Positions 21,967 to 32,302 of a stretch of DNA of 64,000 nucleotides are shown in pieces; within the stretch, counting starts at the first letter, position 1, and the number at the start of each line of letters is the position of its first letter. Source of the stretch: Williamsoniiplasma somnilux (GTDB lineage Bacteria > Bacillota_I > Bacilli_A > Mycoplasmatales > Mycoplasmataceae); assembly GCF_002804005.1 (NCBI RefSeq), contig NZ_CP024965.1, positions 124,001-188,000 of the forward strand. The letters are read 5' to 3'. Under the pieces are notes generated by a model. That model was not told the origin of the DNA. It did not search any database and saw only the letters and a list, made by a program, of their open reading frames with translations. Both the position numbers and the translations under genes were made by a program.

Positions 21967-22018
21967 AAAATACGCCTTTACATTCTTATTTTACAACAAC
22001 TATCAAACATAAAAAATG

Positions 22019-22024
22019 TATAAT
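22019..22024 (+). promoter_or_regulatory. -10 element of alaS
   Basis: Perfect TATAAT, 34 bases before the alaS ATG, in the 92-bp divergent spacer with the HAD gene. No clear -35 hexamer. Confidence 0.5.
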
Positions 22025-22058
22025 TTTATCAGATTAATTATTTATTAAGAGGTAGAAA

Positions 22059-24752
22059 ATGAAAAAATTAACAACAAATCAAATTAGAAAAATGTGATTA
22101 GATTTTTTTAAAGAAAAAAAACATCATTTTTTAGCGCCAGTATCATTAATTCCGGTTGATGATCCTTCTTTACTTTGGATTAACTCTGGTGTTGCCACAT
22201 TAAAACCTTATTTCGATGGCCGCAAAACTCCTCCTGCACCAAGATTGACTAATTCTCAAAAAGCAATCAGAACTAACGATATTGAAAATGTCGGAGTAAC
22301 TGCACGTCACCAGACAATGTTTGAAATGTTGGGTAATTTTTCAATTGGAGAATATTTTAAAAAAGAGGCTATTGAATTTGCTTGAGAATTGTTAACTTCT
22401 TCTAAATGATTTGCCATTCCGGTAGATAAACTTTATATTACTGTTTTTAGCGAAGATAAAGAAGCATATAAAATTTGAACAGAAGTAATTGGTATCGCCC
22501 CTGATCATATTTTTTCTCTTGGAAGAGAAACTAACTTTTGAGATGTTGGTCAAGGACCTTGCGGGCCTAATACAGAAATGTTTTTTGATCGTGGTGAAAA
22601 ATGAGATCCTAAAAAAATTGGACCTAGATTAATTGCTGATGATATTGAAAATGATCGCTTTATTGAAATTTGAAATATTGTATTCTCACAATTTAATAAT
22701 GACGGAACTAACAACTATACTGAGTTGCCAAGAAAAAATATTGATACAGGTGCTGGTTTAGAAAGAATTGCTTCAATTTTTCAAGATACACCAACTAACT
22801 TTGAAACTGATATTTTCTTTCCAACAATTAAAAAAGTAGAAACATTGTGTGACCCTCAATATACTTATTCAATCGATAATTATATGAATCCAACTCCTGA
22901 ACAAACTAAAATTAATACTGCTTTTAAAGTTATTGCCGATCACGTTAGAGCAACATCTTTTGCGATTGCTGATGGTGTTTTCCCAGGTAACAAAGATCGT
23001 GGGTATATCATTAGAAGATTAATTCGTCGTTCGTCTGTTTATGGTAAAGAATTAGGAATTCGAACAGCCTTTTTATATAAATTAGTTATTGAAGTTATTA
23101 ATGCTATGGGTGAATTTTATCCATATTTAAAAACTAAACAAACTTTGATTGAAGAAGCAATTAGAACTGAAGAAGAAAAGTTTTTAAAAACTCTAGCAAA
23201 AGGTTATGAGTTATTAGAAAAAATAATTAACGAAGACAATAAGGTTTCGGCAAAAAATGCACTTTTATTATTTGAATCATTTGGTTTTCCAATTGAACAA
23301 ACTTTGGAAATTGCTGAAAAAAGAAATGTTGATGTTGATCTAGTAGGTTTTGAAAAATTGTTGGCAGAAACCAAAGAATCAACACGTAATGCTCGAAAAG
23401 ATTTAAAAGCTTGAGATAAACAAAATGAATTATTTACAAAATTAACTGTTGAATCAAAATTTACTGGGTGAGAAGAAACAGAACATGAAAATTCTCAAAT
23501 TGTCTTTATGTTTTCCGGACAACAAGAAATTCAAACTGTAACTAATGATACTACTTTTGTAATTTTAGATAAAACTCCATTTTATGCAGAAAAAGGTGGT
23601 CAAGCAGCAGACACGGGAACAATGAGTAATGATACTGCTAACGCTATTGTTTTGGACACTCAACAAGGACCTAATCATCAACACATTCATCAAATAAAAG
23701 TTAATGGAACATTAAAAGTTGGTGATCATATCACAGCTAAAGTTGATGAAGATAAAAGAATCTACACAATGAAAAACCATTCAGGAACTCATATGGTTCA
23801 CTCAGCATTAAGAGAAGTATTGGGTTCAACAGTTATGCAAGCAGGTTCATTCAACGACGAAAACGGTTTAAGAATGGATTTTACTTTTAATCGTAATGCC
23901 ACAGAACAAGAACTAAAAGCAGTTGAAAACTTAGTTATTAAAAAGATTCATGAAAGCATTAATCGTGAAGTTCATTTTTGTTCAATGAACGACGCAATTA
24001 ATAAATACCATGCTTTAGCTTTTTTTGCAGACAAATATGATGATATTGTACGTGTTGTTAAGTTTGGTGATTTCTCTTCTGAACTTTGTGGAGGAACTCA
24101 TGTTGAAAATACTAAAGATATTGAGGACTTTATTATTACCGGTATTGAGTCTAAAGGATCAGGATTATTTAGAATTAAATGTTTAACATCTTTTGAAACA
24201 GTCAACGAATATTTAAGAAATCAATTTAAGCATTATTTTGAAGAAGTTGAAATCTTAATTGATAAATACAACATTGCTAAAAATCATTTAGTTGATAAAC
24301 AAATTGAACAACATTTTGATAAAATTAAGTCTTTAGAAATTTCTAAAAATAATCTTGATATAGTTAAAAAATTGATTAGTGAATTTAAAGATCTTTACAA
24401 AAGTTATGATAAAAAAATTAATGATATATTAATGGCGCAAAAATTAAATCAATTCAAGGATTTAAAACCAACATTAAATAGTCATGGTGTTAATGAAATA
24501 AAATTATTTACTAAAGGTTTAAATATTGCAGATTTAAAACAATTAGCCGACGAGCTTAGAAATAAATTTGCAGATTTAATTCTAATTTTGGGTAGCGAAA
24601 CTGAAAATGATAATTTTATTGTTGTAGCTGTTTCGCGTTCTTTACAAAATAAATACCGAGCAATTGATATTTTTAATAATTTAAAAGAATTCACAACCAA
24701 AGGTGGGGGTAACGCCAACCTGGCTCAAGGAAAATATTTTTATAAACAATAA
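22059..24752 (+). CDS. alaS: Alanyl-tRNA synthetase
   Basis: 897 residues, full length. It charges tRNA-Ala with alanine and edits mischarged Ser/Gly. The class II catalytic core is at the N terminus (starting [16 protein letters not shown]), with [13 protein letters not shown] and [18 protein letters not shown]. The editing domain carries HSGTH (H574, H578) and CGGTH (C677, H681), the four metal ligands of that site. A C-terminal helical and C-Ala region follows and ends [24 protein letters not shown] precedes the ATG. No clear terminator follows; about 500 bp of non-coding DNA lie downstream. Confidence 0.98.
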
Positions 24753-24753
24753 A

Positions 24754-24843
24754 TATACAAAAAACAAACAATAATTAAGTATTTGTGAACTAACTATATT
24801 TTCTAAGTATATAAAAAACAAAAAACAAACATCATTAATGTAT
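24754..24843. repeat. Imperfect direct repeat of an A/C-rich element
   Basis: Copy 1 (24754-24782) and copy 2 (24808-24843) share the order TATA, a run of A, ACAAACA, AT-rich spacer, TTAA, GTAT. Copy 2 carries a duplicated AAAAAAC unit. Function unknown. Confidence 0.4.
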
Positions 24844-25136
24844 ATAAAGAAAATTTTTTACAATTGGTGTATTTGAAAAATATTTTAGCAACTTAGTTAA
24901 AAGAAAAAAAATTTCAAAAAAATCTAAAAAATTAAAGAATATAGTAGTAATTATTTAAAAGTTAGAAAATGACATTTAAATTATTATAATTTTTTGAATA
25001 TAAAGTCATATAAATATTAAACTAATCGAATTCTTTATTTTTATAGATTTAAAAAATAGTTAAAAAACTTAATAAATACCTATAAATTAATTAGCTATTA
25101 ATATTTCTAATAATCATTCATTTTTATTTTAATTAA

Positions 25137-25166
25137 ATAAAAGGCCAAACAAATACATGTTTAACC
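25137..25166 (-). terminator. Terminator of the secreted-protein gene (minus strand)
   Basis: On the minus strand the RNA reads GGUUAAACA, loop, UGUUUGGCC, then UUUUAUUU. The 9-bp stem has two G-U pairs. On the plus strand the same positions would be C-A mismatches, so the element works in one direction only. It lies about 90 bases past the stop. Confidence 0.7.
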
Positions 25167-25257
25167 TCATTAAAAAATTTTTATATACTTGCAAAATTAT
25201 ATTCAATTGCAAATAGTTATAATTTTTTTTGCTTACCTTAAAATTATTTTCATCTTA

Positions 25258-25893
25258 TTATTTGTTTTTATAACCTACTAAAAACGATAAGTTATTAATT
25301 TTAGAATAAGTTGATGATTTATGTACTGATCCAGCTGTTCTAATGTATGTGTAGTTTGATAACATTAAGGAAGTTATTCCTTCATCGGTGTTGTATTCGG
25401 CTATTAAGCGAATTTTGATTTTTGATGTTTGATGTCCTCAACCAGATCATTTATCATTTACTTTTTCTTCTTCGAAAACAATTCTTGAGATGCTCGATTC
25501 TGAATCAATTTTTTTAAGCATAAAATTTTTGGTATTAACTGGCTCTTTATATGTGTTTAAATCAAACTGTCCGGAAACATCTACAAAACGTGAATTGCTA
25601 ATTGTGTTTTCCCAAGAAATTTTTGCTGTTGCTTTTTGAGCTGTTTTTACATCATCATCTTTGTGTGTTCCTGCAGCAGGAACTGAACATTCCGAAATTA
25701 AATTAATATCGTTTCATTGATTATTTTGTTGATTAATTTTTGTTTTTTTAATATCGTTTCTATTTTCATTATTTGCTTTATATACTTCAATTTCAGCATT
25801 TTCATTTGTTGTGTTTCTTCCAATAAATGCAGCTGTTCCAACTGCTGGAACCGCTAGTGCAATAGTGCTTAGTAAAATTAATAATTGTTTCAT
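25258..25893 (-). CDS. Secreted or surface-anchored protein, 211 aa, unrecognised
   Basis: 211 residues, readable only when UGA is Trp (three UGA codons break it otherwise). The start is set by a perfect AGGAGG 10 bases before the ATG. The N terminus MKQLLILLSTIALAVPAVG is a signal peptide or membrane anchor; there is no lipobox Cys, and the only Cys is near residue 69 (ISECSVPAAG). A polar Asn-rich linker (about 28-65) leads to a domain with alternating beta-like strands (KIKIRLIAEYNTDEGITSLM). No family recognised. The organisation suggests an exported protein. It is divergent from an ABC transporter gene pair. Confidence 0.8.
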
Positions 25894-26024
25894 ATATTTT
25901 ATTGCCTCCTATAAAATTACTTTACTTTAAATTTTATTTAAAATATAGAATTATTTCTAAATTCTTTTAATTTATATCGATTTTTTTCCATATAATTCAA
26001 ATAAACTCGTTTACATTATCGCAA

Positions 26025-26033
26025 TGGTATAAT
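26025..26033 (+). promoter_or_regulatory. Extended -10 promoter of the ABC-2 pair
   Basis: TGGTATAAT, identical to the rpsL promoter element, 32 bases upstream of ATG 26066. Confidence 0.65.
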
Positions 26034-26065
26034 TATTTTATAAAAATTGCCTAAAAGGAGAACAC

Positions 26066-26779
26066 ATGCAAAACTTTATAGTTATTGATAATGCAACTAA
26101 AAAATACGGAGATCACATTGGGAATTTTAATATAAACATTAACATTAAAAAGGGAGAGACTTTTGCTATTGTTGGACCTAACGGTGCTGGGAAAACTACT
26201 TTGATTAGGCAAATATTAGGTTTTATAAAAAGTGACGAAGGAACTGTCGCTATAAATAATTTTAATTCTTGAATTAATCGAGAAGAAATTATGAAATTTA
26301 CTGGTTATGTTGCTGGAGAAATTAGTTTGTATGATGATTTTACAGGAATAAAATTTTTAAAACTTGTTTCAAAAATGAAAAAAGATTCTGATTGGCAATT
26401 CGTTGAAAAATTAATCAAACATTTTGATTTGGATGCTTCACGTAAAATTAAAAAAATGTCTAAAGGAATGAAACAAAAAATAGCTATTATTGCCGCAACT
26501 ATGAATAAACCTGCATTTTTAGTTTTAGACGAACCAACTTCAGGACTAGACCCGATTATGCAACAAAAATTTAAAGAATTAATCAATAAATTAAAAAAGG
26601 AATTTAGCACAACAATTATTATTTGTTCACATATATTTGAAGAAGTGATTAATTTTTCTGATAGAGTTGGAATATTAAAAAAAGGTGTCTTGATTGATGA
26701 ATATAATGTTGGAAAAACAGGAATTAAAGAATTAAACAAAAAATTTAAGAAAATTTTTGAAGAAGAAGGAGTTCTGTAA
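26066..26779 (+). CDS. ABC-2 type transporter ATPase, 237 aa
   Basis: 237 residues. Walker A GPNGAGKTT (about 39-47), signature MSKGMKQK in place of LSGGQ (the form common in NatA-like ABC-2 ATPases), Walker B FLVLDEPTSGLDP and H-loop IICSHIFEEV. The Q-loop region reads GYVAGEISLYDDFTG without Gln, which is also seen in some ABC-2 subfamilies. AAAAGGAGAA precedes the ATG. The permease gene starts one base after the stop. Such pairs export drugs, peptides or ions; the substrate is unknown. Confidence 0.92.
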
Positions 26780-26780
26780 A

Positions 26781-27743
26781 ATGTTAAAAGTTAAAAAACA
26801 ATTTTTACTAGACAAAAAATTGCTTTCCACTCATCTAGGAGTTAATTGAAAATTGATAACATTTTATGCAGTTTTTTGATTGATTGTTTCAGTTATTGTT
26901 TTAGTAACTTTGGTTATGTTATCGGGACAAACAACAATCGCTTCCTTTGCAATGATAAAAAGAGACCAGGATGCGCATTGAGGTGGATGAACTACGACTT
27001 CAGGTTATGGCATTTCATGAGGATTGCATAATGTAATTGCATCTACTCCGGGAATTGTTTTCTTTGGGATAGTGACAATTTCATTAGTTTCAGTCGCAAT
27101 AATTAAGGAATTAAAATCTGGACAAATAAACTTATGAATGACTAGTCAATTATCAAGAAATCAAATTTTATTTTCTAAGAACATTTATATTTGGATATCT
27201 TTATTAATTATTCAATCACCAAGTTTTATATTCATTTTAATTTTTTCGGGAATATCAAATGATGCTACTACAAATCTTGTTTATGTATTTTTACAAATGC
27301 TTTACTTTTTTATTTTTACTTTATTAATGTCCTCTTTGTTTACTTTTATAGCAGTTAGTTTAAGCGAAAAAGGATATCTTTGAGTAATAATTTGTTCAGC
27401 AATTTTGTTTTATGCATTAGTGATGTGAGTTTTGACTTTAGTATATGCTTTGTTTAAAGAGAATCCAGATTTAAATTCGATAACCCAAGTTTTAAAATAT
27501 GTTCAATATTTTACTCCTGAGTCGTTAATTGCAAATTGAATTAATTATGTTTCTATTAGTGATCCGGATTTAGAAAAAATTAAAGAAACACTTGCGCCAG
27601 GAGAGCAAATAACAATATATGGAAATCGTGTTTCTACAAATATTGTTTGAAGCGTTTTATCCCCAATTATTAATATTTTCATATCTAGTGTATTTACTTT
27701 TTTAGCAATCTCTATGTTTAAAAACAAAGACTTAAGTATTTAA
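26781..27743 (+). CDS. ABC-2 type transporter permease, 320 aa
   Basis: 320 residues with about six hydrophobic segments: near 25-50, 90-112, 130-155, 165-200, 205-228 and 290-312. A Trp/Gly-rich outer loop (HWGGWTTTSGYG) lies between the first two. It starts one base after the ATPase stop, so the two are translationally linked partners. It is unusually rich in UGA-Trp codons, which would break it into short pieces under the standard code. The hairpin terminator downstream ends the unit. Confidence 0.88.
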
Positions 27744-27770
27744 TTATTTATATATATATCCAAATTTTAA

Positions 27771-27796
27771 AGTACTCATGTTTGAGTATTTTTTGT
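27771..27796 (+). terminator. Terminator of the ABC-2 pair
   Basis: TACTCA (27773-27778) / TGAGTA (27783-27788) with a TGTT loop and a following T run. Confidence 0.8.
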
Positions 27797-27824
27797 TTAT
27801 AATTTTTTTAAGAGGCAGTGCAAA

Positions 27825-28835
27825 ATGTTATTTATTTATAATCAAAATATTTTAGTTGAAATAAAAGAATTGGAAAAAAATCATTTTCTAATTGGAGATA
27901 CTATTTATGATAATCTACCACAATCATTAATTGACGATGCTTTTAATTTGTCTAATTGAAACCGAGCTTTAAAATTTAAAACTATTGAAACTACTACCAA
28001 AATTTTAAAAAATGGATTTTTCATTATTAAATTTGAAGTTTATTACGATTATGCTAATTCAAAAATCGTAACAATATCCAAAAATCAATTTCACCAAAAA
28101 GTTTTAGAACAAAATTTGTTTAAGAATGATTTTTTGCAAACTGTTTTTGATTTTAGAAATAGAAACAAACAAAATTACCAAACTAAGACTCTTCAACAAA
28201 ATTTCTTTGATAAAAATTTTGTTGAAGTAATTAATGAAATTAATTTAGATTTAAATAGATGTTTAATTAATGATGATTTTGAAACTAAGAATAATAAATT
28301 CAAAGTTTTATTTAAAATGGGAACTAAATTTAAAATTGAACAAAACGAACTAAGCCAAACAATTTACACGCTACCCTTTAGCGATTCAAATTTAACATTG
28401 ATTGATTTCAAGACTAACAAAATTTATATTAAGGGACAGTTTTCTTGAAAATATAATTTAAATCTAGACTTGGTCTATGAAGATAAAATTCTTATAAATG
28501 ATTTAAAAACTTTACTTGTGAACAACATTGTAGAACATACAGATGTTAAATTCAAAAACTGGCATTTATTTAATGCAACTTATGATCCTAAATATTTAGT
28601 AGATGAAATAGCATTTTTGAGCACGAACAATTTCGATGTTATTAATAATTATTTAAAAGCTTTATTTAATGAAATGAGAATTAATTTTTATTCATCGTTG
28701 TACCAAAATCAAGAAGTTAAAAATGCTCTCGCTTTAACTGCTAAAACACCAGAAGAGAAAACAACATTAATTACAGAAATTAATCGCTATTCCGTTTTTA
28801 CAACTTTAGACAAAAACAGCTTAAAACATTCTTAA
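27825..28835 (+). CDS. Unrecognised protein, 336 aa
   Basis: 336 residues, rich in Asn, Lys and Phe, apparently soluble. Alternating strands fill the N-terminal part (FFIIKFEVYYDYANSKIV) and a helical C-terminal part ends with NSLKHS. No family recognised. AAGAGGC lies upstream of the ATG. It is a single-gene unit between two terminators and directly precedes the S10 ribosomal operon. An 18-bp inverted repeat begins inside its last codons. Confidence 0.8.
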
Positions 28836-28872
28836 AAACAATTTCCATAAATGTTTTTAAGAATGTTTTTTC
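28823..28872 (+). terminator. Long terminator hairpin overlapping the stop codon
   Basis: Perfect 18-bp arms AAAACATTCTTAAAAACA (28823-28840) and its complement (28852-28869) with an 11-nt loop, followed by T. The 5' arm includes the last four codons and stop of the preceding gene. Confidence 0.9.
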
Positions 28873-28916
28873 TAAATAAAAATAATTCTTTTTTTGTAAA
28901 AAACCCTTATTATTAG

Positions 28917-28925
28917 TGCTATAAT
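28917..28925 (+). promoter_or_regulatory. Extended -10 promoter of the S10 operon
   Basis: TGCTATAAT with a perfect hexamer at 28920-28925. A TTGTAA at 28894 is 20 bases away, too far for a standard -35. The start would be near 28932, giving an ~80-nt leader. Confidence 0.75.
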
Positions 28926-28944
28926 TTTATTTGCATGTATATTT

Positions 28945-28991
28945 TGTGTGCGCAAAGACAACACACAGGAGTGAGTTGTCGACAAAACAAC
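28945..28991 (+). promoter_or_regulatory. Structured leader of the S10 operon
   Basis: Two adjacent hairpins: TGTGTG (28945-28950) / CACACA (28962-28967), then GTTGT (28975-28979) / ACAAC (28987-28991), the latter overlapping the palindrome TTGTCGACAA. In other bacteria S10 operon leaders bind L4; that role here is a guess. Confidence 0.45.
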
Positions 28992-29012
28992 TAAAAAAAG
29001 GAGGATTTACCT

Positions 29013-29321
29013 ATGGCAGACCAAAAAATGAGAATTAAACTTAAGGGTTATGACCACGCAATCATTGATCAAAGCATTGCAAAGATCATTGAAGCTGCTG
29101 AAGGAACAGGTGCTAAAGTAAGAGGACCTATCCCATTACCAACGGACAAAGAAATCGTTACAATTCTTCGTGCTGTTCACAAATACAAGTCATCACGTGA
29201 ACAATTCGAAATGAGAACACACAAAAGATTACTAGAAATTATCAATCCAACACCTACAACAATTGACACTTTAAAAAGAGTTAAATTACCATCAGGTGTT
29301 GAAATTGAAATTAAACTTTAG
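29013..29321 (+). CDS. rpsJ: 30S ribosomal protein S10
   Basis: 102 residues, full length. S10 is a 30S head protein and also the antitermination factor NusE. Typical blocks: [41 protein letters not shown], and the C-terminal [20 protein letters not shown] is the ribosome-binding site. It is the first gene of the S10-spc operon, under the extended -10 promoter and structured leader. Confidence 0.99.
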   Translation: MADQKMRIKLKGYDHAIIDQSIAKIIEAAEGTGAKVRGPIPLPTDKEIVTILRAVHKYKSSREQFEMRTHKRLLEIINPTPTTIDTLKRVKLPSGVEIEIKL

Positions 29322-29386
29322 TCTTTAAAAAGATAAAGACAAATAACAAAGTATACATGATTATCAATATTTAGGAGGATAAAAAA

Positions 29387-30169
29387 ATGAAAGGAATCTT
29401 AGGACGTAAGGTAGAAATGACTCAAATTTTTACAGAAGATGGAAGATTAGTTCCAGTTACTGTTGTTGAAGTTCTACCAAATACAGTTTTACAAGTTAAG
29501 ACTCTTGAAAAAGACGGATATGTTGCAACTCAATTAGGAGTTCAAGATAAAAGAGCTAATTTAGTAAACAAACCAGAAACAGGTCACTTTAAAAAAGCTA
29601 CTTCTGCACCTAAGCGCTACGTAAAAGAAATCAGAAACATGGAAGGTTTTGAATTCGGTACTCAAGTTACTGCTGATCAAATCTTTGTTTCTGGAGAATT
29701 CGTTGACGTTACAGGAATATCAAAAGGAAAAGGTTTCCAAGGATCAATCGTAAGACATAACTACTCAAGAGGACCAATGGGTCATGGGTCAGGTTACCAC
29801 CGTGGAGTTGGATCAATGGGAGCAATCATTAACCGTATTTTTAAATCTAAAAAAATGCCAGGACACATGGGACATGCTAAAACTACAATCCAAAACTTGG
29901 AAGTAATTTTAGTTGATGCTGCAAATAACTTAATGTTAATTAAAGGATCAATTCCTGGACCAAAAAACCAATTTGTTCAAGTTAAACAAAATGTTAAAGG
30001 TTTAAAAGCTTTAGAAGCAGCTAAATTATTATCAAGAAAAGCAACTATTGTTGAAGAAACACCAGTTGTTGAAGCAGCACCAGTTGTTGAAGCACCAATT
30101 GTAGAAGAAACTTCAAATGTTGAAGAAAAACCAGTTGTTGAAGAATCAACAACTGAAGTAGCGGAATAG
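29387..30169 (+). CDS. rplC: 50S ribosomal protein L3 with acidic C-terminal tail
   Basis: 260 residues; bacterial L3 is usually about 210. The standard body covers about 1-215, starting [15 protein letters not shown] and including the [20 protein letters not shown] loop near the peptidyl transferase centre. The last ~40 residues are a repetitive Glu/Val/Pro tail ([16 protein letters not shown] style). GGAGGA precedes the ATG. Next comes rplD, whose GGAGGA site directly follows the stop. The tail sits on a protein normally ending in a basic segment. Confidence 0.98.
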   Translation: MKGILGRKVEMTQIFTEDGRLVPVTVVEVLPNTVLQVKTLEKDGYVATQLGVQDKRANLVNKPETGHFKKATSAPKRYVKEIRNMEGFEFGTQVTADQIFVSGEFVDVTGISKGKGFQGSIVRHNYSRGPMGHGSGYHRGVGSMGAIINRIFKSKKMPGHMGHAKTTIQNLEVILVDAANNLMLIKGSIPGPKNQFVQVKQNVKGLKALEAAKLLSRKATIVEETPVVEAAPVVEAPIVEETSNVEEKPVVEESTTEVAE

Positions 30170-30182
30170 GGAGGAGCATAAT

Positions 30183-30809
30183 ATGAAATTACAAGTATTA
30201 GATGTTAAAGGTTCTAAAGTAAAAGATATTACTTTAAACGATAATGTTTGAGGAATCGAACCTCATGCTCAAGCTATTTATGACACTGTTATATCTCAAC
30301 AAGCTGCAATAAGACAAGGAACAAAAAAGGTTAAAACTCGTGCTGAAGTTTCAGGAGGAGGACGTAAACCTTGAAGACAAAAAGGAACAGGACGTGCTCG
30401 TCAAGGATCTATTAGAGCACCTCAATGAAGAGGTGGGGGAGTTACTTTTGGTCCAACACCAGACATTAACTACAAAAAATCTATAAATAAAAAAGTTAGA
30501 GCATTAGCTTTCAAATCAGCATTATCAATTAAAGCTAATGAAAACAACTTAATAATCGTTGACAAATTCGATTTTTCTAAACCATCAACTAAAGAAATGG
30601 TCGGAGTTATGAAAAACTTAAATATTGATGATCAAAAAACATTAATAATTACAAAAGAAAAAGAACAATTAGTTATTAAATCAGCAAACAACATTTGCGG
30701 AGTTAAAACTTTACCAGCTAACCAATTAAATGTATTTGATTTATTAAATGCAACTAAATTGGTTATGACTGAAGAAGCTGCTATGGCTGTGGAAGGAGTG
30801 TACGCATAA
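30183..30809 (+). CDS. rplD: 50S ribosomal protein L4
   Basis: 208 residues, full length. L4 lines the exit tunnel with the long loop [19 protein letters not shown], visible near residues 59-77 with its Trp codon as UGA, followed by [14 protein letters not shown]. The globular domain ([18 protein letters not shown]) follows. Its stop overlaps the rplW ATG by one base. In some bacteria L4 represses its own operon by binding the leader. Confidence 0.98.
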
Positions 30810-31093
30810 TGCATTTAACTGAAGTTATTAAAAAACCAGTGTTAACTGAAAAATCATACTTAGGTCATGCTGGCAATGTTTACACTTTCTTAGTGGACAA
30901 AAAAGCTAATAAAACTCAAATCAAAAAAACTTTTGAAGAAATTTTTGAAGTAAAAGTTGAAACAGTTAGAACAATGAACTACTCAGGAAAAGATAAAAGA
31001 ATGGGTAAATTTGTTGGAAAAACAAACGCTTATAAAAAAGCAATCATCGTTTTAAAAGATGGTGAAAAATTAGACGTATTAAACGATTTATAG
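30809..31093 (+). CDS. rplW: 50S ribosomal protein L23
   Basis: 94 residues, normal length. L23 sits at the tunnel exit and docks trigger factor and [18 protein letters not shown] and the basic stretch [19 protein letters not shown] match the family. Its start overlaps the rplD stop by one base (TAATG). A 68-bp gap follows before rplB, with nothing notable beyond the rplB ribosome-binding site. Confidence 0.98.
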   Translation: MHLTEVIKKPVLTEKSYLGHAGNVYTFLVDKKANKTQIKKTFEEIFEVKVETVRTMNYSGKDKRMGKFVGKTNAYKKAIIVLKDGEKLDVLNDL

Positions 31094-31161
31094 AAAAATC
31101 TTGCCCAAAGATAAATTATTGTAAATCACCAAAACATTACGCTATATAGAAAGGGATAATT

Positions 31162-32001
31162 ATGGCAATTAAAAAATATAAAGCGACCACGAATGGTCGC
31201 AGAAATATGACAACTATTGATTACAGCCAAGTTTTAACAACTGGAACACCTGAAAAATCATTAGTGACATCATTAAATGCTAAAGCCGGGAGAAATAACC
31301 AAGGTAGAATTACAACTCGCCACAAAGGTTCGGGACATAAACGTAAATACCGTGTTATTGATTTCAAAAGAAATAAATTAGATATCGTAGGAACTATTGC
31401 AACTGTTGAATACGATCCAAATAGAAACGCATTCATTTGTTTAGTAAATTATATTGACGGAGAAAAACGTTATATCTTATTTGCAAAAGGGATGGAAGTA
31501 GGAATGAAAGTTGTGGCATCAGAGCATGCTGATATTAAAATCGGAAATGCTGCACCTTTAAAAAATATTCCAGAAGGGACATTGGTTCACAACGTTGAAT
31601 TACGTCCTGGAAAAGGTGGACAAATGGCTAGATCAGCTGGTGCATCTGTTCAAATTTTAGGAAAAGACGAAGATGGTAAATATGTAACTCTTCGTTTAGC
31701 TTCAGGAGAAGTAAGAAAAGTATTGGCTGAATGTTTCGCAACAATCGGCGAAGTAGGAAACGAAGAATACAACTTAGTTAACTGAGGAAAAGCCGGACGT
31801 AACCGTTGAAAAGGAATTCGTCCAACAGTTCGTGGTTCAGTTATGAACCCTAACGATCACCCACACGGAGGGGGAGAAGGACGTACACCAATTGGTCGTA
31901 AGAAACCTGTTACTCCATGGGGGAAAGCTGCTTTAGGAGTGCAAACTCGTAATAAGAAAAAAGCATCTCAAAAATTGATCGTAAGAAGAAGAAATAAATA
32001 G
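31162..32001 (+). CDS. rplB: 50S ribosomal protein L2
   Basis: 279 residues, full length. L2 helps join subunits and supports peptidyl transfer. [19 protein letters not shown] near the N terminus and the C-terminal [19 protein letters not shown] are both present, the latter holding the conserved active-site-adjacent His. Three UGA codons serve as Trp in WGKAGRNRWKGIRP. GAAAGGGA precedes the ATG. The rpsS site GGAAGGGAG overlaps the stop. Confidence 0.98.
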
Positions 32002-32016
32002 GAAGGGAGAATTAAG

Positions 32017-32283
32017 ATGTCTAGATCATTAAAAAAAGGACCATTCATTGATGAATACTTATTTAAAAAAGTAGAAGCATTGGGTGAGAAAAAAGAAGTA
32101 ATTAAAACTTGATCACGCAGATCAACAATTTTCCCTGAATTCATCGGGCATACATTCGGTGTTTATAATGGAAAAGAATTTATCCCAGTTTACGTGACTG
32201 AAGATATGGTTGGACACAAATTAGGTGAATTTGCTCCAACTCGTAAATTCGGTGGTCATGGTGACGACAAAGGGAAGAAATAG
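32017..32283 (+). CDS. rpsS: 30S ribosomal protein S19
   Basis: 88 residues, slightly short of the common 91-93 but complete. S19 forms the top of the 30S head with S13. [28 protein letters not shown] and [19 protein letters not shown] are all typical. One UGA-Trp. Coordinates are set by ATG 32017 after GGGAG and TAG 32281-32283. Confidence 0.98.
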
Positions 32284-32302
32284 GTAGGAGAGAAGAATAT
32301 AT

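Larger units (their letters stand above)
24753..25257. other. Long AT-rich non-coding stretch after alaS
   Basis: 505 bases with no credible ORF on either strand when UGA is read as Trp. It holds an imperfect direct repeat at the left (24754-24843) and a minus-strand terminator at 25137-25166. The remainder shows nothing I can name. In a compact mollicute genome a gap of this size may mark a deleted gene or a rearrangement point. Confidence 0.7.

Noticed and set aside
26305-26739. 144-codon ORF on the minus strand
   Set aside because: Shadow of the plus-strand ABC ATPase gene, with no ribosome-binding site and no recognisable product.
16886-28835. Genes broken by TGA codons as pseudogenes
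   Set aside because: TGA falls at Trp positions of conserved proteins throughout the window; the genetic code is UGA=Trp.
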